Below, one piece after another: positions 1 through 8,710 of a stretch of DNA of 60,402 nt. Below the pieces are notes generated by a model. That model had not been told where the DNA came from, ran no database searches, and saw only the letters and a list, made by a program, of their open reading frames with translations. The translations under genes and the position numbers were made by a program. Where the stretch lies: the NCBI RefSeq assembly GCF_009711935.1, contig NZ_VIKX01000107.1:1-60402 (forward strand), given 5' to 3'. The number at the start of each line of letters is the position of its first letter. The stretch's first letter is position 1. This stretch comes from Dolichospermum sp. UHCC 0259. Lineage in GTDB: Bacteria > Cyanobacteriota > Cyanobacteriia > Cyanobacteriales > Nostocaceae.

Positions 1-1
1 T

Positions 2-124
2 ACTGTAGAAGGAATTAATAATAAACTCAAATTAATCAAAAGACTTGGATATGGATTTCGTAACTTTAGTAATTTTAGATTACGTAGTTTATTAAACTGG
101 CACTTTAGTATTAATTCTCCATAA
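2..124 (+). pseudogene. C-terminal end of an ISL3-type transposase (cut by window edge)
   Basis: Reading from base 2, an open frame of 40 codons runs to a TAA at 122-124. The peptide contains VEGINNKLKLIKR, GYGFRNF and LLNWHF, the usual C-terminal signature of ISL3-family DDE transposases in cyanobacteria. Only the end is visible, so an intact gene cannot be told from a remnant. No terminal inverted repeat could be assigned in the following 80 bases. The 125-204 stretch before the next gene shows nothing else recognisable. Confidence 0.65.
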
Positions 125-216
125 AAGGGACGCAAGAGCCAAATAACCTTGTAGAGAACCTTTTCCCAGGGCTACCGTCTACAATTTGACGTAGTAGTTA
201 CAGAGTGCAAAAAACC

Positions 217-2241
217 ATGAAACAGAGATACAAAAAAGGCTGTCAATTATTCATCAGCCTTAGCTTATTTACCACATTCCTCAGCCCATATCCCTTGACC
301 GCTACCCCTCCACGTACCCCAGATCAAACTGTTAACTGTGAGCTTCTCGTTGTGGGTGGTGGACTCTCAGGAGCAGCCACAGCTTATGAAGGTTTACTTG
401 CAGGACGCACAGTTTGTTTAACAGAAATAACTGACTGGTTGGGGGGACAAATCTCCTCCCAAGGGACATCTGCATTAGATGAAAGGCCAACTCAACGCGC
501 GAAACAATTCTATTCTCGCGGATATTCAGAATTAAGAAACCGTATTGAACGGAAATATGGCAAACTTAATCCTGGCGATTGTTGGGTAAGTGATTCCTGT
601 TTTCTACCTCGTGATGCTCACAATATCATGACACAAATGCTCAAAGATGCTGAAAAAAAAGGTAGAGGAAAATTACAATGGTTTCCGAATACAGTAATTA
701 AAGATTTAGAAATTAGCAAAGATGGCAAAACTATTAATAATGCTATAGCTATTCAACATCAACCAGCGAAAAATCAACCCCCTTTAAATACTTATACTTT
801 ATCTCAAACTATTGAAGATGCTTATAGTTATGAAAACTCATCTAGTTTGAGTAAAACTATTATTCGTTTCTTGCCTCAACAATCTCCAAATAATCTTGAC
901 AAATGGTACGTTATAGACACAAGTGAAACTGGGGAAATTATTGCTTTAGCTGATGTTCCTTATCGGCTAGGAATTGACGCTCTTTCCCATCTTGAACCTT
1001 CATCTTCTAGCACGACAAATGATCCTTATTGTCCTCAAGGTTTCACTTATACTTTTGCAATGGAGGCAACAAAAGAACACCAAAGCCAAACAATGCCACC
1101 ATTTTATTTACAATATTCACCATATTTTAGTTATGAATTAAAGAGATTAGCAAACTTTGATTTAGTCTTTACCTATCGCCGAATTTGGAGTCCACAAAAA
1201 GGACAAGCAACTATATTTAATGGTGTGAAATTTACTGCGCCTACACCAGGGGATATTTCTATGCAAAACTGGACTTGGGGAAATGATTACCGTCCAGGAA
1301 CGGCGGCAGATAATCTTATTTATAGCCGGCAACAATTAGAAAATTCTGGACAGTTAAAACCAGGAGGTTGGCAAGGTGGACTACGCACAGAAACTCTCCG
1401 TAAAGCTGAGGAAAAGGCATTTTCTTATTTTTATTGGTTGTATGGGGGAACTACAGATTCTCAATTAGGAGAAGGTGTGAAAAAACCGCAAACAAATATT
1501 CGTTTCTTAACAGGTTTAGATTCGCCAATGGGGACAGTTCATGGTTTATCTAAATACCCCTATATGCGGGAAGGAAGACGGATTATTGGTCGTCCAAGTT
1601 GGGGACAACCGGAAGGTTTTAGCATTTGGGAAGTTGATATTTCTCGGCGTAATTATAATGATGAATATTATCGGAAAACTTTGCCGGCAAATATGTATCG
1701 CAGTCTTAAAGCAACGGTGGCTGGTTTGGAGGCGACATCTGTAATTAGGGGGGAAATTCCTCCAGAAAAAGTTATTCGCCGAAGTCGTTCGACAATTTAC
1801 CCTGATGCTGTGGGTATTGGTCATTATGCGATAGATTTTCATCCTTGCATGACCAAAAGTCCAGTGGAAGCACCTGGTAATACTGAACGTGCGGGAGAAA
1901 GGCGGGGTGCTGGACTTGCTTATCCTTTTCAAATTGCTTTGCGGGCAATGATTCCCCAAAAAATTGATAATTTATTGGTAGGGGGAAAAAGTATTGCTAC
2001 TAGTCATATTGCGGCGGCTGCTTATCGGGTTCATTCTTTTGAATGGTCTTCTGGTGCGGCTGCGGGAACTGTGGCTAGTTTTGCGCTAAAAGAAGGAATT
2101 GCACCCTATCAATTGGTTGATGATTTACCTCAACAAGAACCGCAATTACAAATGTTAAGGAAGTTGTTGGAGGCGAATGGGAATCCTACGGCTTTTCCTG
2201 ATACTTCTATTTTTAATGAGAGTTGGGATGATTGGCGGTAG
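217..2241 (+). CDS. FAD-dependent oxidoreductase (FAD_oxidored type), exported
   Basis: A dinucleotide-binding motif (ELLVVGGGLSGAATA, about residues 47-60 counted from the upstream GTG) marks an FAD Rossmann fold. A C-terminal block LLVGGKSIATSH followed by a Gly/Ala-rich helix is the second flavin-contact region of the FAD_oxidored family. The first 35 residues are Lys/Arg-rich, then hydrophobic, and look like a signal peptide, so the enzyme is probably periplasmic or outer-layer. The ATG at 217 is preferred; an in-frame GTG at 205 adds four residues and neither has a clear Shine-Dalgarno. The substrate is unknown. The gene stands alone, between a transposase end and a GC-rich hairpin. Confidence 0.8.
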   Translation: MKQRYKKGCQLFISLSLFTTFLSPYPLTATPPRTPDQTVNCELLVVGGGLSGAATAYEGLLAGRTVCLTEITDWLGGQISSQGTSALDERPTQRAKQFYSRGYSELRNRIERKYGKLNPGDCWVSDSCFLPRDAHNIMTQMLKDAEKKGRGKLQWFPNTVIKDLEISKDGKTINNAIAIQHQPAKNQPPLNTYTLSQTIEDAYSYENSSSLSKTIIRFLPQQSPNNLDKWYVIDTSETGEIIALADVPYRLGIDALSHLEPSSSSTTNDPYCPQGFTYTFAMEATKEHQSQTMPPFYLQYSPYFSYELKRLANFDLVFTYRRIWSPQKGQATIFNGVKFTAPTPGDISMQNWTWGNDYRPGTAADNLIYSRQQLENSGQLKPGGWQGGLRTETLRKAEEKAFSYFYWLYGGTTDSQLGEGVKKPQTNIRFLTGLDSPMGTVHGLSKYPYMREGRRIIGRPSWGQPEGFSIWEVDISRRNYNDEYYRKTLPANMYRSLKATVAGLEATSVIRGEIPPEKVIRRSRSTIYPDAVGIGHYAIDFHPCMTKSPVEAPGNTERAGERRGAGLAYPFQIALRAMIPQKIDNLLVGGKSIATSHIAAAAYRVHSFEWSSGAAAGTVASFALKEGIAPYQLVDDLPQQEPQLQMLRKLLEANGNPTAFPDTSIFNESWDDWR

Positions 2242-2275
2242 GTACAGCGGTTGTCGGTTGTATGCTATAAAATCT

Positions 2276-2297
2276 AGGGCGCAGGCCCTGCGCCCCT
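2276..2297. repeat. GC-rich hairpin repeat (gggcgcaggccctgcgccc type)
   Basis: A near-perfect palindrome 35 bases after the oxidoreductase stop. Related hairpins occur at 23682-23703 and 50317-50340, with a cousin family at 41591-41610 and 59216-59235. All lie just after genes, so it may act as a 3' stem-loop, but it is also a dispersed repeat. No strong U-tract follows. Confidence 0.55.
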
Positions 2298-2336
2298 ACA
2301 AGTTTTGTTATTTATGGTGTAAACCCTGATTATAAA

Positions 2337-2774
2337 TTAATCTGGGAGAAATTCAGGATTGAGGGTTTGTTCACAGGTGTAAGGACATATTTCGGGAAAT
2401 ATCTGTTGACCTAATTGAGTTTCTCGCATTGCTAATGCTAAACCTAATTCATAAGCTGTGAGAAAAACTTCTTCTAAATAAGGTTTTAAACTGGGACTAT
2501 CTTGTAAAAGTAGTTTGATTTGAATCCGTTGTTCTCGAATTGTACTCAACCAACTACTACTGCGTTTTTCTGCTTGAAATTGCCACTTTAATAAATGTCC
2601 TAGCAATACGGCTAATCTATTTCTAAATTCTTGTCTTTCTTTTCTTCCCAAGGTTTCTAATTCTTCAATTAGGTTAACAGTATCTAATGTATCCCATTGT
2701 TGAGTTTTGAGTAAATTAACCTGTTCTTGAGTCCAAGCATGAAAGTCGCTTGTATAAAGGAAAAAGGTGTTCAT
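2337..2774 (-). CDS. DUF29 family protein
   Basis: 145 residues, close to the family norm. Typical DUF29 features are visible: an N-terminal YTSDFHAWTQEQ segment, the central LIEELETLGRKER and the helix NRLAVLLGHLLKWQFQ, followed by SW and R residues (SSSWLSTIREQR). The protein is predicted all-helical and cytoplasmic. DUF29 genes are present in many copies in cyanobacteria and no biochemical role is established. It is a single gene convergent with the upstream oxidoreductase. The start is the first ATG of the frame. Confidence 0.85.
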   Translation of the reverse strand: MNTFFLYTSDFHAWTQEQVNLLKTQQWDTLDTVNLIEELETLGRKERQEFRNRLAVLLGHLLKWQFQAEKRSSSWLSTIREQRIQIKLLLQDSPSLKPYLEEVFLTAYELGLALAMRETQLGQQIFPEICPYTCEQTLNPEFLPD

Positions 2775-3022
2775 TTTCGCACCTATTATAGGTTGATCTA
2801 TTCTTAGTTAAATTGTATTCTATATCTCATATCTGAAGTTATTAAAAGGTGAAATGTCAATTACTTCATAGATATAAATTAATATTTTTACATATTATCG
2901 GCTTGTGTCTGACTACTAACTCAGCCAGCAATGGATTAAACTGGTTATTTGTAATGTTAGTTTTTACAATGTCGTTTTTGGCTCATTTTTCTATGGTGAC
3001 AAGAATTGCAGATGTGTACAGT

Positions 3023-3316
3023 ATGGCTTCAGCGCCGACTGTGACACCTGACCGGGTTAATCAGGTGACTCGGAAAACCTATCCTAATTATAAGGTGATT
3101 GTGTTGAATGATGATTTCAATACTTTTCAGCACGTGGCGGAGTGTTTGATGAAGTATATTCCGGGGATGTCGGGCGATCGCGCTTGGGATCTCACTAATC
3201 AGGTACACTATGAAGGACAAGCGATTGTCTGGACTGGTCCCCAAGAACCAGCAGAATTATATCACCAACAACTCCGTCGGGCTGGGTTGACAATGGCTCC
3301 TCTGGAAGCAGCCTAA
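3023..3316 (+). CDS. clpS: ATP-dependent Clp protease adaptor ClpS
   Basis: 97 residues from the ATG at 3023. ClpS binds N-degron substrates and delivers them to the ClpC/ClpA-ClpP protease. The core YKVIVLNDDFNTFQHV contains the N-end-rule pocket residues (NDD...T), followed by a V.YEGQA..W.G and LR.AGL.MAPLE tail typical of cyanobacterial ClpS. The open frame continues upstream to a GTG at 2849, but that extension is hydrophobic and unlike the family, so the MASAPT start was chosen. Six bases downstream lies a DUF2103 gene, probably co-transcribed. A HIP1 octamer lies inside the gene. Confidence 0.9.
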   Translation: MASAPTVTPDRVNQVTRKTYPNYKVIVLNDDFNTFQHVAECLMKYIPGMSGDRAWDLTNQVHYEGQAIVWTGPQEPAELYHQQLRRAGLTMAPLEAA

Positions 3317-3321
3317 TTATT

Positions 3322-3618
3322 ATGTCAAAACCCACTGATGGTAGACTTGTTTGGAATCACTCTACCCATATTCCTGGTCTAATTCCTATTTTAGAACGTT
3401 TGTGTCAACAGCATGGGATTGGGACTGTTACACCGGCGGTGATTGGTAGAGCTAAGGGTCATGCACCAAAAATGCAGTTGCGGGTGTCTGTACCTATTCG
3501 TGGTGGCTATAAAATTATTGCTCGTCAAGGTAAGACGGTACAGGAGGTGTTTATCCTGACAACTTTACTACAGGATGAACTCGAAGGTGCGATCGCTATT
3601 GCTATGAGAATTGCCTAA
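3322..3618 (+). CDS. DUF2103 family protein (predicted metal-binding)
   Basis: 98 residues. It starts with GRLVWNHSTHIPGL and continues into a compact alpha/beta domain with a basic middle (GRAKGHAPKMQLRVS) and a helical end. These features match DUF2103, described in family databases as a predicted metal-binding protein; the function is unknown. It begins six bases after clpS and is likely translated from the same message, an association that is common in cyanobacteria. The conserved His residues near the N-terminus are the likely ligands (inference). Confidence 0.8.
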   Translation: MSKPTDGRLVWNHSTHIPGLIPILERLCQQHGIGTVTPAVIGRAKGHAPKMQLRVSVPIRGGYKIIARQGKTVQEVFILTTLLQDELEGAIAIAMRIA

Positions 3619-3677
3619 ATTATGAATTTACCAATAGCAAGGTTGGATCTGAATTCAGTTCTAACCTTGACTTTTGA

Positions 3678-3998
3678 TTATTCTTCAATTTTATGAACTG
3701 CAAACTTATGTAACGGTAAACTCAAAATACAAGAAAATGTTAAGAAATATGACAAAGCTGTAGTAATTCTCAAAGTTATCATTACAGCTTCCCCGTCAAA
3801 TAAAAATACTTTTTCTATCCCAAAAGCGACGCAATAAACTAACCAGTACGCAAAGCTCATTCTTAAGAGACTTTCTTCTGTTGCTTGAAAATCATCTATG
3901 GCTTGATCCTCATCCTTTAGTAACCATAGACCGACAATACAAGCGATTGAGGAAATAGCCACCACAAATTCATGGCAACATAAATTTACCGTAGGCAT
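3678..3998 (-). CDS. small membrane protein of unknown function
   Basis: 106 residues with about three hydrophobic segments: residues 10-26 (VVAISSIACIVGLWLL), about 47-66, and about 74-96. A short acidic stretch (DEDQAIDDFQATEE) lies between the first two. No family is recognised. The frame is intact, starts with ATG and is convergent with the clpS-DUF2103 pair. It is plausible as a real inner-membrane protein from its clean hydrophobic pattern, but without homologue evidence. Confidence 0.5.
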   Translation of the reverse strand: MPTVNLCCHEFVVAISSIACIVGLWLLKDEDQAIDDFQATEESLLRMSFAYWLVYCVAFGIEKVFLFDGEAVMITLRITTALSYFLTFSCILSLPLHKFAVHKIEE

Positions 3999-4380
3999 TG
4001 GTCTTTGTCTCCATTTTCAATATTTTTATATTCCTATGGAAACTTAGTCTAAAGGAATATGCTGGAGAGTTGTGCAAAATAGTTACAAACTGCAATCCCT
4101 CAACAAGTTTCTTTACAAATCCTAATACCTAATCAATATAACTATCTTGCCGATGTTCTCTTTGGCGATAAAGCGAATGGCGCTAAACGTAACTAAACCT
4201 TTATAAGTTATACATTGTTATTGCGGCTTTTTCTAACAAAAATATCATCATATTGATGTTAGTCATCTAACTTAAGGTTAATTTAAAATATCTAACTTAG
4301 GATTAATTAAATTACTTTAATTAAAGCATAAGCTGTTTATAGCAGGTTAATTCCAACTATGTTATTTTGGAGATATTAAG
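3999..4380. other. AT-rich upstream region with 25-bp-spaced direct repeats
   Basis: No gene was seen. Two 19-base direct repeats (atctaacttaaggttaatt at 4265-4283 and atctaacttaggattaatt at 4290-4308, two mismatches) lie about 75-115 bases before the start of the next gene. They are a possible tandem regulator site. The rest is AT-rich without clear structure. Confidence 0.35.
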
Positions 4381-4776
4381 ATGATGTTGCAAGCAAATTT
4401 CACGACTTCTCAGACAGAAAAAGATGCTACTTTAATCAGTTTTGAGGAAAATTGTTTATCGGAATTAAGTTCGGAACAAGCTTCTAATATTGTTGGAGGA
4501 TTTACACTTAAAAATAATACAGAAGCACCAAGGATTTTTTATAATTTTGGGGAGAATTTACCCCTAAAACAGCAAACTTTACAACCAGGAGAAAGCGGTA
4601 CTTATCAGGGAGAGTTTCTTTTGTATAATTCTTCAGCATCAAAGCCCGGAATTAGTCCAGCCGTATTCAGAGCAGACCCTTCCGGTTCATTTAGTTTAAA
4701 TCAATCAGGAACTAAGATAATTCCGACTGATCTTAATTCTGCTAGTGGAAGTGGAAATGGAAGTGCAGATTGCTAA
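4381..4776 (+). CDS. double-glycine leader secreted peptide (bacteriocin/RiPP-like precursor)
   Basis: 131 residues. Residues 1-40 form a leader ending LSSEQASNIVGG, the classic double-glycine site cut by C39-peptidase ABC transporters. The acidic/hydrophobic pattern ELSSEQASxIxGG is typical of cyanobacterial GG-leader small proteins. The remaining ~91 residues (starting FTLKNN) are Gly/Ser/Asn-rich with a single Cys at the very end, so this is not an obvious lanthipeptide core. It may be an unmodified secreted protein. A good ribosome site (ggag, nine bases before ATGATG) supports the start. No C39 transporter, maturase or HlyD gene is nearby, so export would depend on machinery elsewhere. 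Confidence 0.7.
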   Translation: MMLQANFTTSQTEKDATLISFEENCLSELSSEQASNIVGGFTLKNNTEAPRIFYNFGENLPLKQQTLQPGESGTYQGEFLLYNSSASKPGISPAVFRADPSGSFSLNQSGTKIIPTDLNSASGSGNGSADC

Positions 4777-4807
4777 AAAAGCCTGTCAATAAATTTTGAA
4801 TAAACAG

Positions 4808-4836
4808 CCTCTAGAACTTAATCTGGAGGTTTTATT
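4808..4836 (+). terminator. intrinsic terminator after the GG-leader gene
   Basis: A 7-bp stem (cctctag/ctggagg, one G-U pair) with an 8-base loop is followed by ttttattt, 32 bases after the stop codon at 4776. Confidence 0.65.
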
Positions 4837-4843
4837 TATAAGT

Positions 4844-5087
<244 letters not shown>

Positions 5088-5110
5088 ATTTAGGGCTTGC
5101 TGATATTCTT

Positions 5111-5169
<59 letters not shown>

Positions 5170-7338
5170 CTACACTACTTCACAAGAATGAACTAAAGGT
5201 AATAATGGGCCTATTTGTTCTTGTCCATTGATAGCTAAATCACTATGACATAAATACAATTTATCAGACACACGTGCCAGTAAATCGGCGACAATTTTTT
5301 GTAGTCTTTGTTCTTCGGCTAATTGTTCATCTGCTGCTGTCCAAGGTTGTCCTAACCTATCCCGTAAAAATAAAGGAGCGCCAAATAAAGTGGCTGCACC
5401 TCCTTTTGCCCACAAAGGTGAACCAATATCTAACCAAAAATGCCAACGGTGATGTTTACGACTTGCACGATACTGAAAGATAGTTGCTAAAGTTACGGCT
5501 TTTCTACTACTACCGATAGGACGGATAGGATAAGGATTTGCAGAAATTGTTCCCCGTCGCAGCAGTTGAATAAATTCAGTAATGGTGATAGTCAGAGTTT
5601 CTGGTGTATGCAGTGAAAGTAATAGAGCATTAGTTTGTTTTAATCGGGTATCTACTTCCCAATAATGTTGGGCGGTTTCTAGTAATTCTCTTAAGGCTGC
5701 TAATTCTTGATATGAAGGGTTTTTATCCTTACATAGAAACTCTTGAATGGCTTTGTAGAGGAGAAAAATGGGGGTGAGGAGAAGTCGCTGGTGATATTCC
5801 TCTCTTTGTTTCTCAATCCATTGTAATATGTCTTCATAAGCCTGAGTAGCAATATAGCCGATTCTATCCCAGCGTTCAAAGGTTTTAACTGGTAATAAAT
5901 TGGGTGTGTCAGGGTGGGGAACGAAACAAGCATCAGCGATTAACCCAGCCCGCACTGGATCTATTTTAGAATGATGGAATCCTTTTTCCTCTCCATTTTG
6001 GGTTTGATATTGACTCAACACTACCAACATTTCCGCCACTGCATCCCTATCTACTAACCGCCCCAAACCAGGGTAAACTAGAGCCATGAGGGTAAGTAAG
6101 GCTCTGACTACGGAAGAACTGATTAAAGGGCGTTGTTCGTTGAGAGATTCTACCTCGATATTTTGTTTAGTTAATATTTCTACTAAAGTATAACGAGCGA
6201 TCGCATCTAAACCCGGTGCAATAATTACTACTTCATCCGCCGCTACTTCCCCGGACTGCACCCCAGCAATAATGATCTCGGCTGTTTGGCGTAATAATTG
6301 GGCGCGGGAATTAGTTTGAATAGGTTTTACACAACTGGGTAAACTCAACATCGTCATCGGCTGTGTTACCAATTCTACCATTTGCTCAGTTAAAGAATAT
6401 CCCAAACTATTTACAGGTGGTGAAGTTAAAGTTTCTACTTGACAACGCCCAGACAATTGGTATAAATACTCAGGATCTGCACCTAAACCCCAGCGAACAG
6501 CCCCATGAGGATTATAGCTAAAAGCCCCCACAGCACCAGCATCTAACAAAAATGCAAATAAGTTAGCAGCGATCGCCGGATAATCATCCACATCATCTGC
6601 TATGATCCCCTGATAACGGTGTTTTAAATGCTGTTGATAGCTACAATCAGGTAATAATTTTTGGTGGTACAATTCAGTAATTAGTGCATAAGTCAATAAA
6701 CCTTTTTCTAAGCACCAATTCCGCCAATTTAGTAGTAAAAAACCCAAAAATTCCGGTTCTAAATTGATAGAACTATCTTCTAAACCACTTTGTAATATCT
6801 GGGTAATATCTTCACAGGATACACCACTATAAGCCGCTAATTGCCATAAATCTAGAATCCTTCTGACCAAACGATTCTCATTCATACCTACCCGCCGCAA
6901 AACTTCTGAATTTAACTGAGAACTCCAGAGTTTCGTCGCCAATTCTTGCTCCGTTTCAGGACGCAATCTAACTGGAAACTGGGCTTTGATTGACAATGAA
7001 TCAATTAGCAAAGGCCAAAACAAAATTACCTCATCTTGGAAAAAACCCAAAGCCGTTTTGACACGAATAGGATATTTTCCCAGTGTTAAAGTAGTAACTC
7101 TATCAGCTAATTCCCGGCGATTATCATCATTAGCAGCTAACAATAAAATACCTAATTCTTTTTGGTGTAAATTTAAATTTGGATTTATAAATTGGGGTTG
7201 AGAATTGTTAATATTTTTATTATCAAATAAACCAGAAACTTGATTGTTAACTTGCAACCAAGCATCAAAATAGCTGACCAAGCGAGTAGTTTTACCACTA
7301 CGACTAGTACCAAAAATCCAAAGAGAATCAGAAGTCAT
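5170..7338 (-). CDS. SF1 (UvrD/AddB-like) helicase-type P-loop protein
   Basis: 722 residues. Walker A GTSRSGKTT lies at residues 10-18 and an acidic Walker B-like IIADDVDDY near 246. A later block (VIIAPGLDAIARYTLVEILTKQ, then SSVVRALLTLM) resembles the second RecA-like half of UvrD/AddB-type helicases. No C-terminal RecB-type nuclease motif is evident. Cyanobacterial relatives are often annotated as recombinase-family proteins; a DNA repair/recombination role is inferred. The stop codon abuts an STRR block, so the C-terminus may have been trimmed. The upstream gene, pxcA, is divergent. Confidence 0.6.
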   Translation of the reverse strand: MTSDSLWIFGTSRSGKTTRLVSYFDAWLQVNNQVSGLFDNKNINNSQPQFINPNLNLHQKELGILLLAANDDNRRELADRVTTLTLGKYPIRVKTALGFFQDEVILFWPLLIDSLSIKAQFPVRLRPETEQELATKLWSSQLNSEVLRRVGMNENRLVRRILDLWQLAAYSGVSCEDITQILQSGLEDSSINLEPEFLGFLLLNWRNWCLEKGLLTYALITELYHQKLLPDCSYQQHLKHRYQGIIADDVDDYPAIAANLFAFLLDAGAVGAFSYNPHGAVRWGLGADPEYLYQLSGRCQVETLTSPPVNSLGYSLTEQMVELVTQPMTMLSLPSCVKPIQTNSRAQLLRQTAEIIIAGVQSGEVAADEVVIIAPGLDAIARYTLVEILTKQNIEVESLNEQRPLISSSVVRALLTLMALVYPGLGRLVDRDAVAEMLVVLSQYQTQNGEEKGFHHSKIDPVRAGLIADACFVPHPDTPNLLPVKTFERWDRIGYIATQAYEDILQWIEKQREEYHQRLLLTPIFLLYKAIQEFLCKDKNPSYQELAALRELLETAQHYWEVDTRLKQTNALLLSLHTPETLTITITEFIQLLRRGTISANPYPIRPIGSSRKAVTLATIFQYRASRKHHRWHFWLDIGSPLWAKGGAATLFGAPLFLRDRLGQPWTAADEQLAEEQRLQKIVADLLARVSDKLYLCHSDLAINGQEQIGPLLPLVHSCEVV

Positions 7339-7396
7339 GGTTTTTGCGTTAACTTAAGTTTAAGAATTTAGTAGATAATGCCAAATAATCGTCTCG

Positions 7397-8710
7397 ATGA
7401 AAAATACCGTGTTTAGCCAAAAAATATACCCCTTTTTACTGGCTGCTTACAGATGGTATCTACTGACACCAGAACGTTCTTTAGATACAGCTTATCAAGC
7501 GGCGATAAAAATTAAGGAAATTGAAGATCAACACTTTAATGGTAACAAAATAGACTCTGAATTTACCATACACAGCGCCAGTGTCATGGATTATTTTCAA
7601 GGAGATTTGCAAAAGTTATTAAAAATTGTGCAAATGCGGCTGACAGAATTTAAAGCCAGTCGGTGGTTTGCGAATGAATCTAAACAAAAAGCTGCCCTAA
7701 AATTCGGTATAGAATATTCTAGTCCCGCATTAATTTTAGAGAAATTAGAATTCATTGATCAAGTTACCTCCAAATATACTAATAATGATATAGATCCGAA
7801 TTATAACAACTCCAATTCTTCACCTGTTGCACCATCCACAGATTTAGTTAATTCCCAACAATTCATCCCTAAAACATCAAATCAAGCCAACAAAAACCCA
7901 TCAAAAGGAAAAATTAATACAACAGGTATCCTACCACGTTCAATTTTAAGCACCATTACCCGCCTACAGGTAGAATTAGATCCAGAATCTGAACAAAATG
8001 TAGTTCAAAATTTTCGGAAAGCCCAACAAAGAAGTATTATCTCAATTCGGTTTATACTTTTACTGATTATCGTTCCTCTTCTAAGTCATCAATTATCCAA
8101 GACTTTAATTGTTGGTCCATTGGTAGAACATTTCCGCCATGATAAAACAGTAGCAGTTTTCTTAAATGCAGAAATGGAAGAAGAAGGATTATTAGCATTA
8201 CAAAGATTTGAAGAAAGAATTAAATTTGAAGCCTTGATTAGTAATGCACCTCCCCTTCCTGCCCAAGAATTAGAATTCAAAATTAAGAAGAAAGCAGAGG
8301 AAGTTAAGGAGAAATTTCGCAAAGAAAGTGATAATGCCATTAAAAATGTCTTTGCTGATATTTTCGCAGTAATTACCTTTACCATTTTATTACTTGTTAG
8401 TAAGCGTTCTATCGCCGTCCTCAAAGAATTTTTTGATAATGTAGTTTATGGTTTAAGTGATAGTGCTAAAGCATTTATTATTATTTTATTTACCGATGTT
8501 TTTGTCGGTTTCCATTCTCCTCACGGTTGGGAAGTTCTCTTGGAAGGAATATCACGACACTGGGGATTACCAGCCAATCGGGATTTTATTTTCTTATTTA
8601 TTGCCACATTTCCCGTGATTTTAGATACGATATTTAAATATTGGATTTTCCGTTACTTAAATCGGATTTCACCTTCTGCCGTTGCTACCTACCATAACAT
8701 GAATGAATAG
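7397..8710 (+). CDS. pxcA: proton extrusion protein PxcA (CotA), CemA family
   Basis: 437 residues. The N-terminal AAYRWYLLTPERSLDTAYQAA and IKEIEDQHFNGNKI blocks are hallmarks of PxcA/CotA. The C-terminal half (from about residue 215) is the CemA-type membrane domain with about four hydrophobic helices. PxcA is needed for light-induced proton extrusion and so supports CO2 uptake and pH homeostasis; the chloroplast relative is CemA. A low-complexity Asn/Ser linker (about residues 130-180) separates the two parts. Its end overlaps mltA by eight bases, implying coupled translation. Confidence 0.93.
   Translation: MKNTVFSQKIYPFLLAAYRWYLLTPERSLDTAYQAAIKIKEIEDQHFNGNKIDSEFTIHSASVMDYFQGDLQKLLKIVQMRLTEFKASRWFANESKQKAALKFGIEYSSPALILEKLEFIDQVTSKYTNNDIDPNYNNSNSSPVAPSTDLVNSQQFIPKTSNQANKNPSKGKINTTGILPRSILSTITRLQVELDPESEQNVVQNFRKAQQRSIISIRFILLLIIVPLLSHQLSKTLIVGPLVEHFRHDKTVAVFLNAEMEEEGLLALQRFEERIKFEALISNAPPLPAQELEFKIKKKAEEVKEKFRKESDNAIKNVFADIFAVITFTILLLVSKRSIAVLKEFFDNVVYGLSDSAKAFIIILFTDVFVGFHSPHGWEVLLEGISRHWGLPANRDFIFLFIATFPVILDTIFKYWIFRYLNRISPSAVATYHNMNE

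Noticed and set aside
1546-1959. 137-codon frame antisense to the FAD oxidoreductase
   Set aside because: Shadow of a well-supported gene; low-complexity translation.
8089-8424. 111-codon frame antisense to pxcA
   Set aside because: No ribosome site or family pattern, and it is inside a conserved gene.
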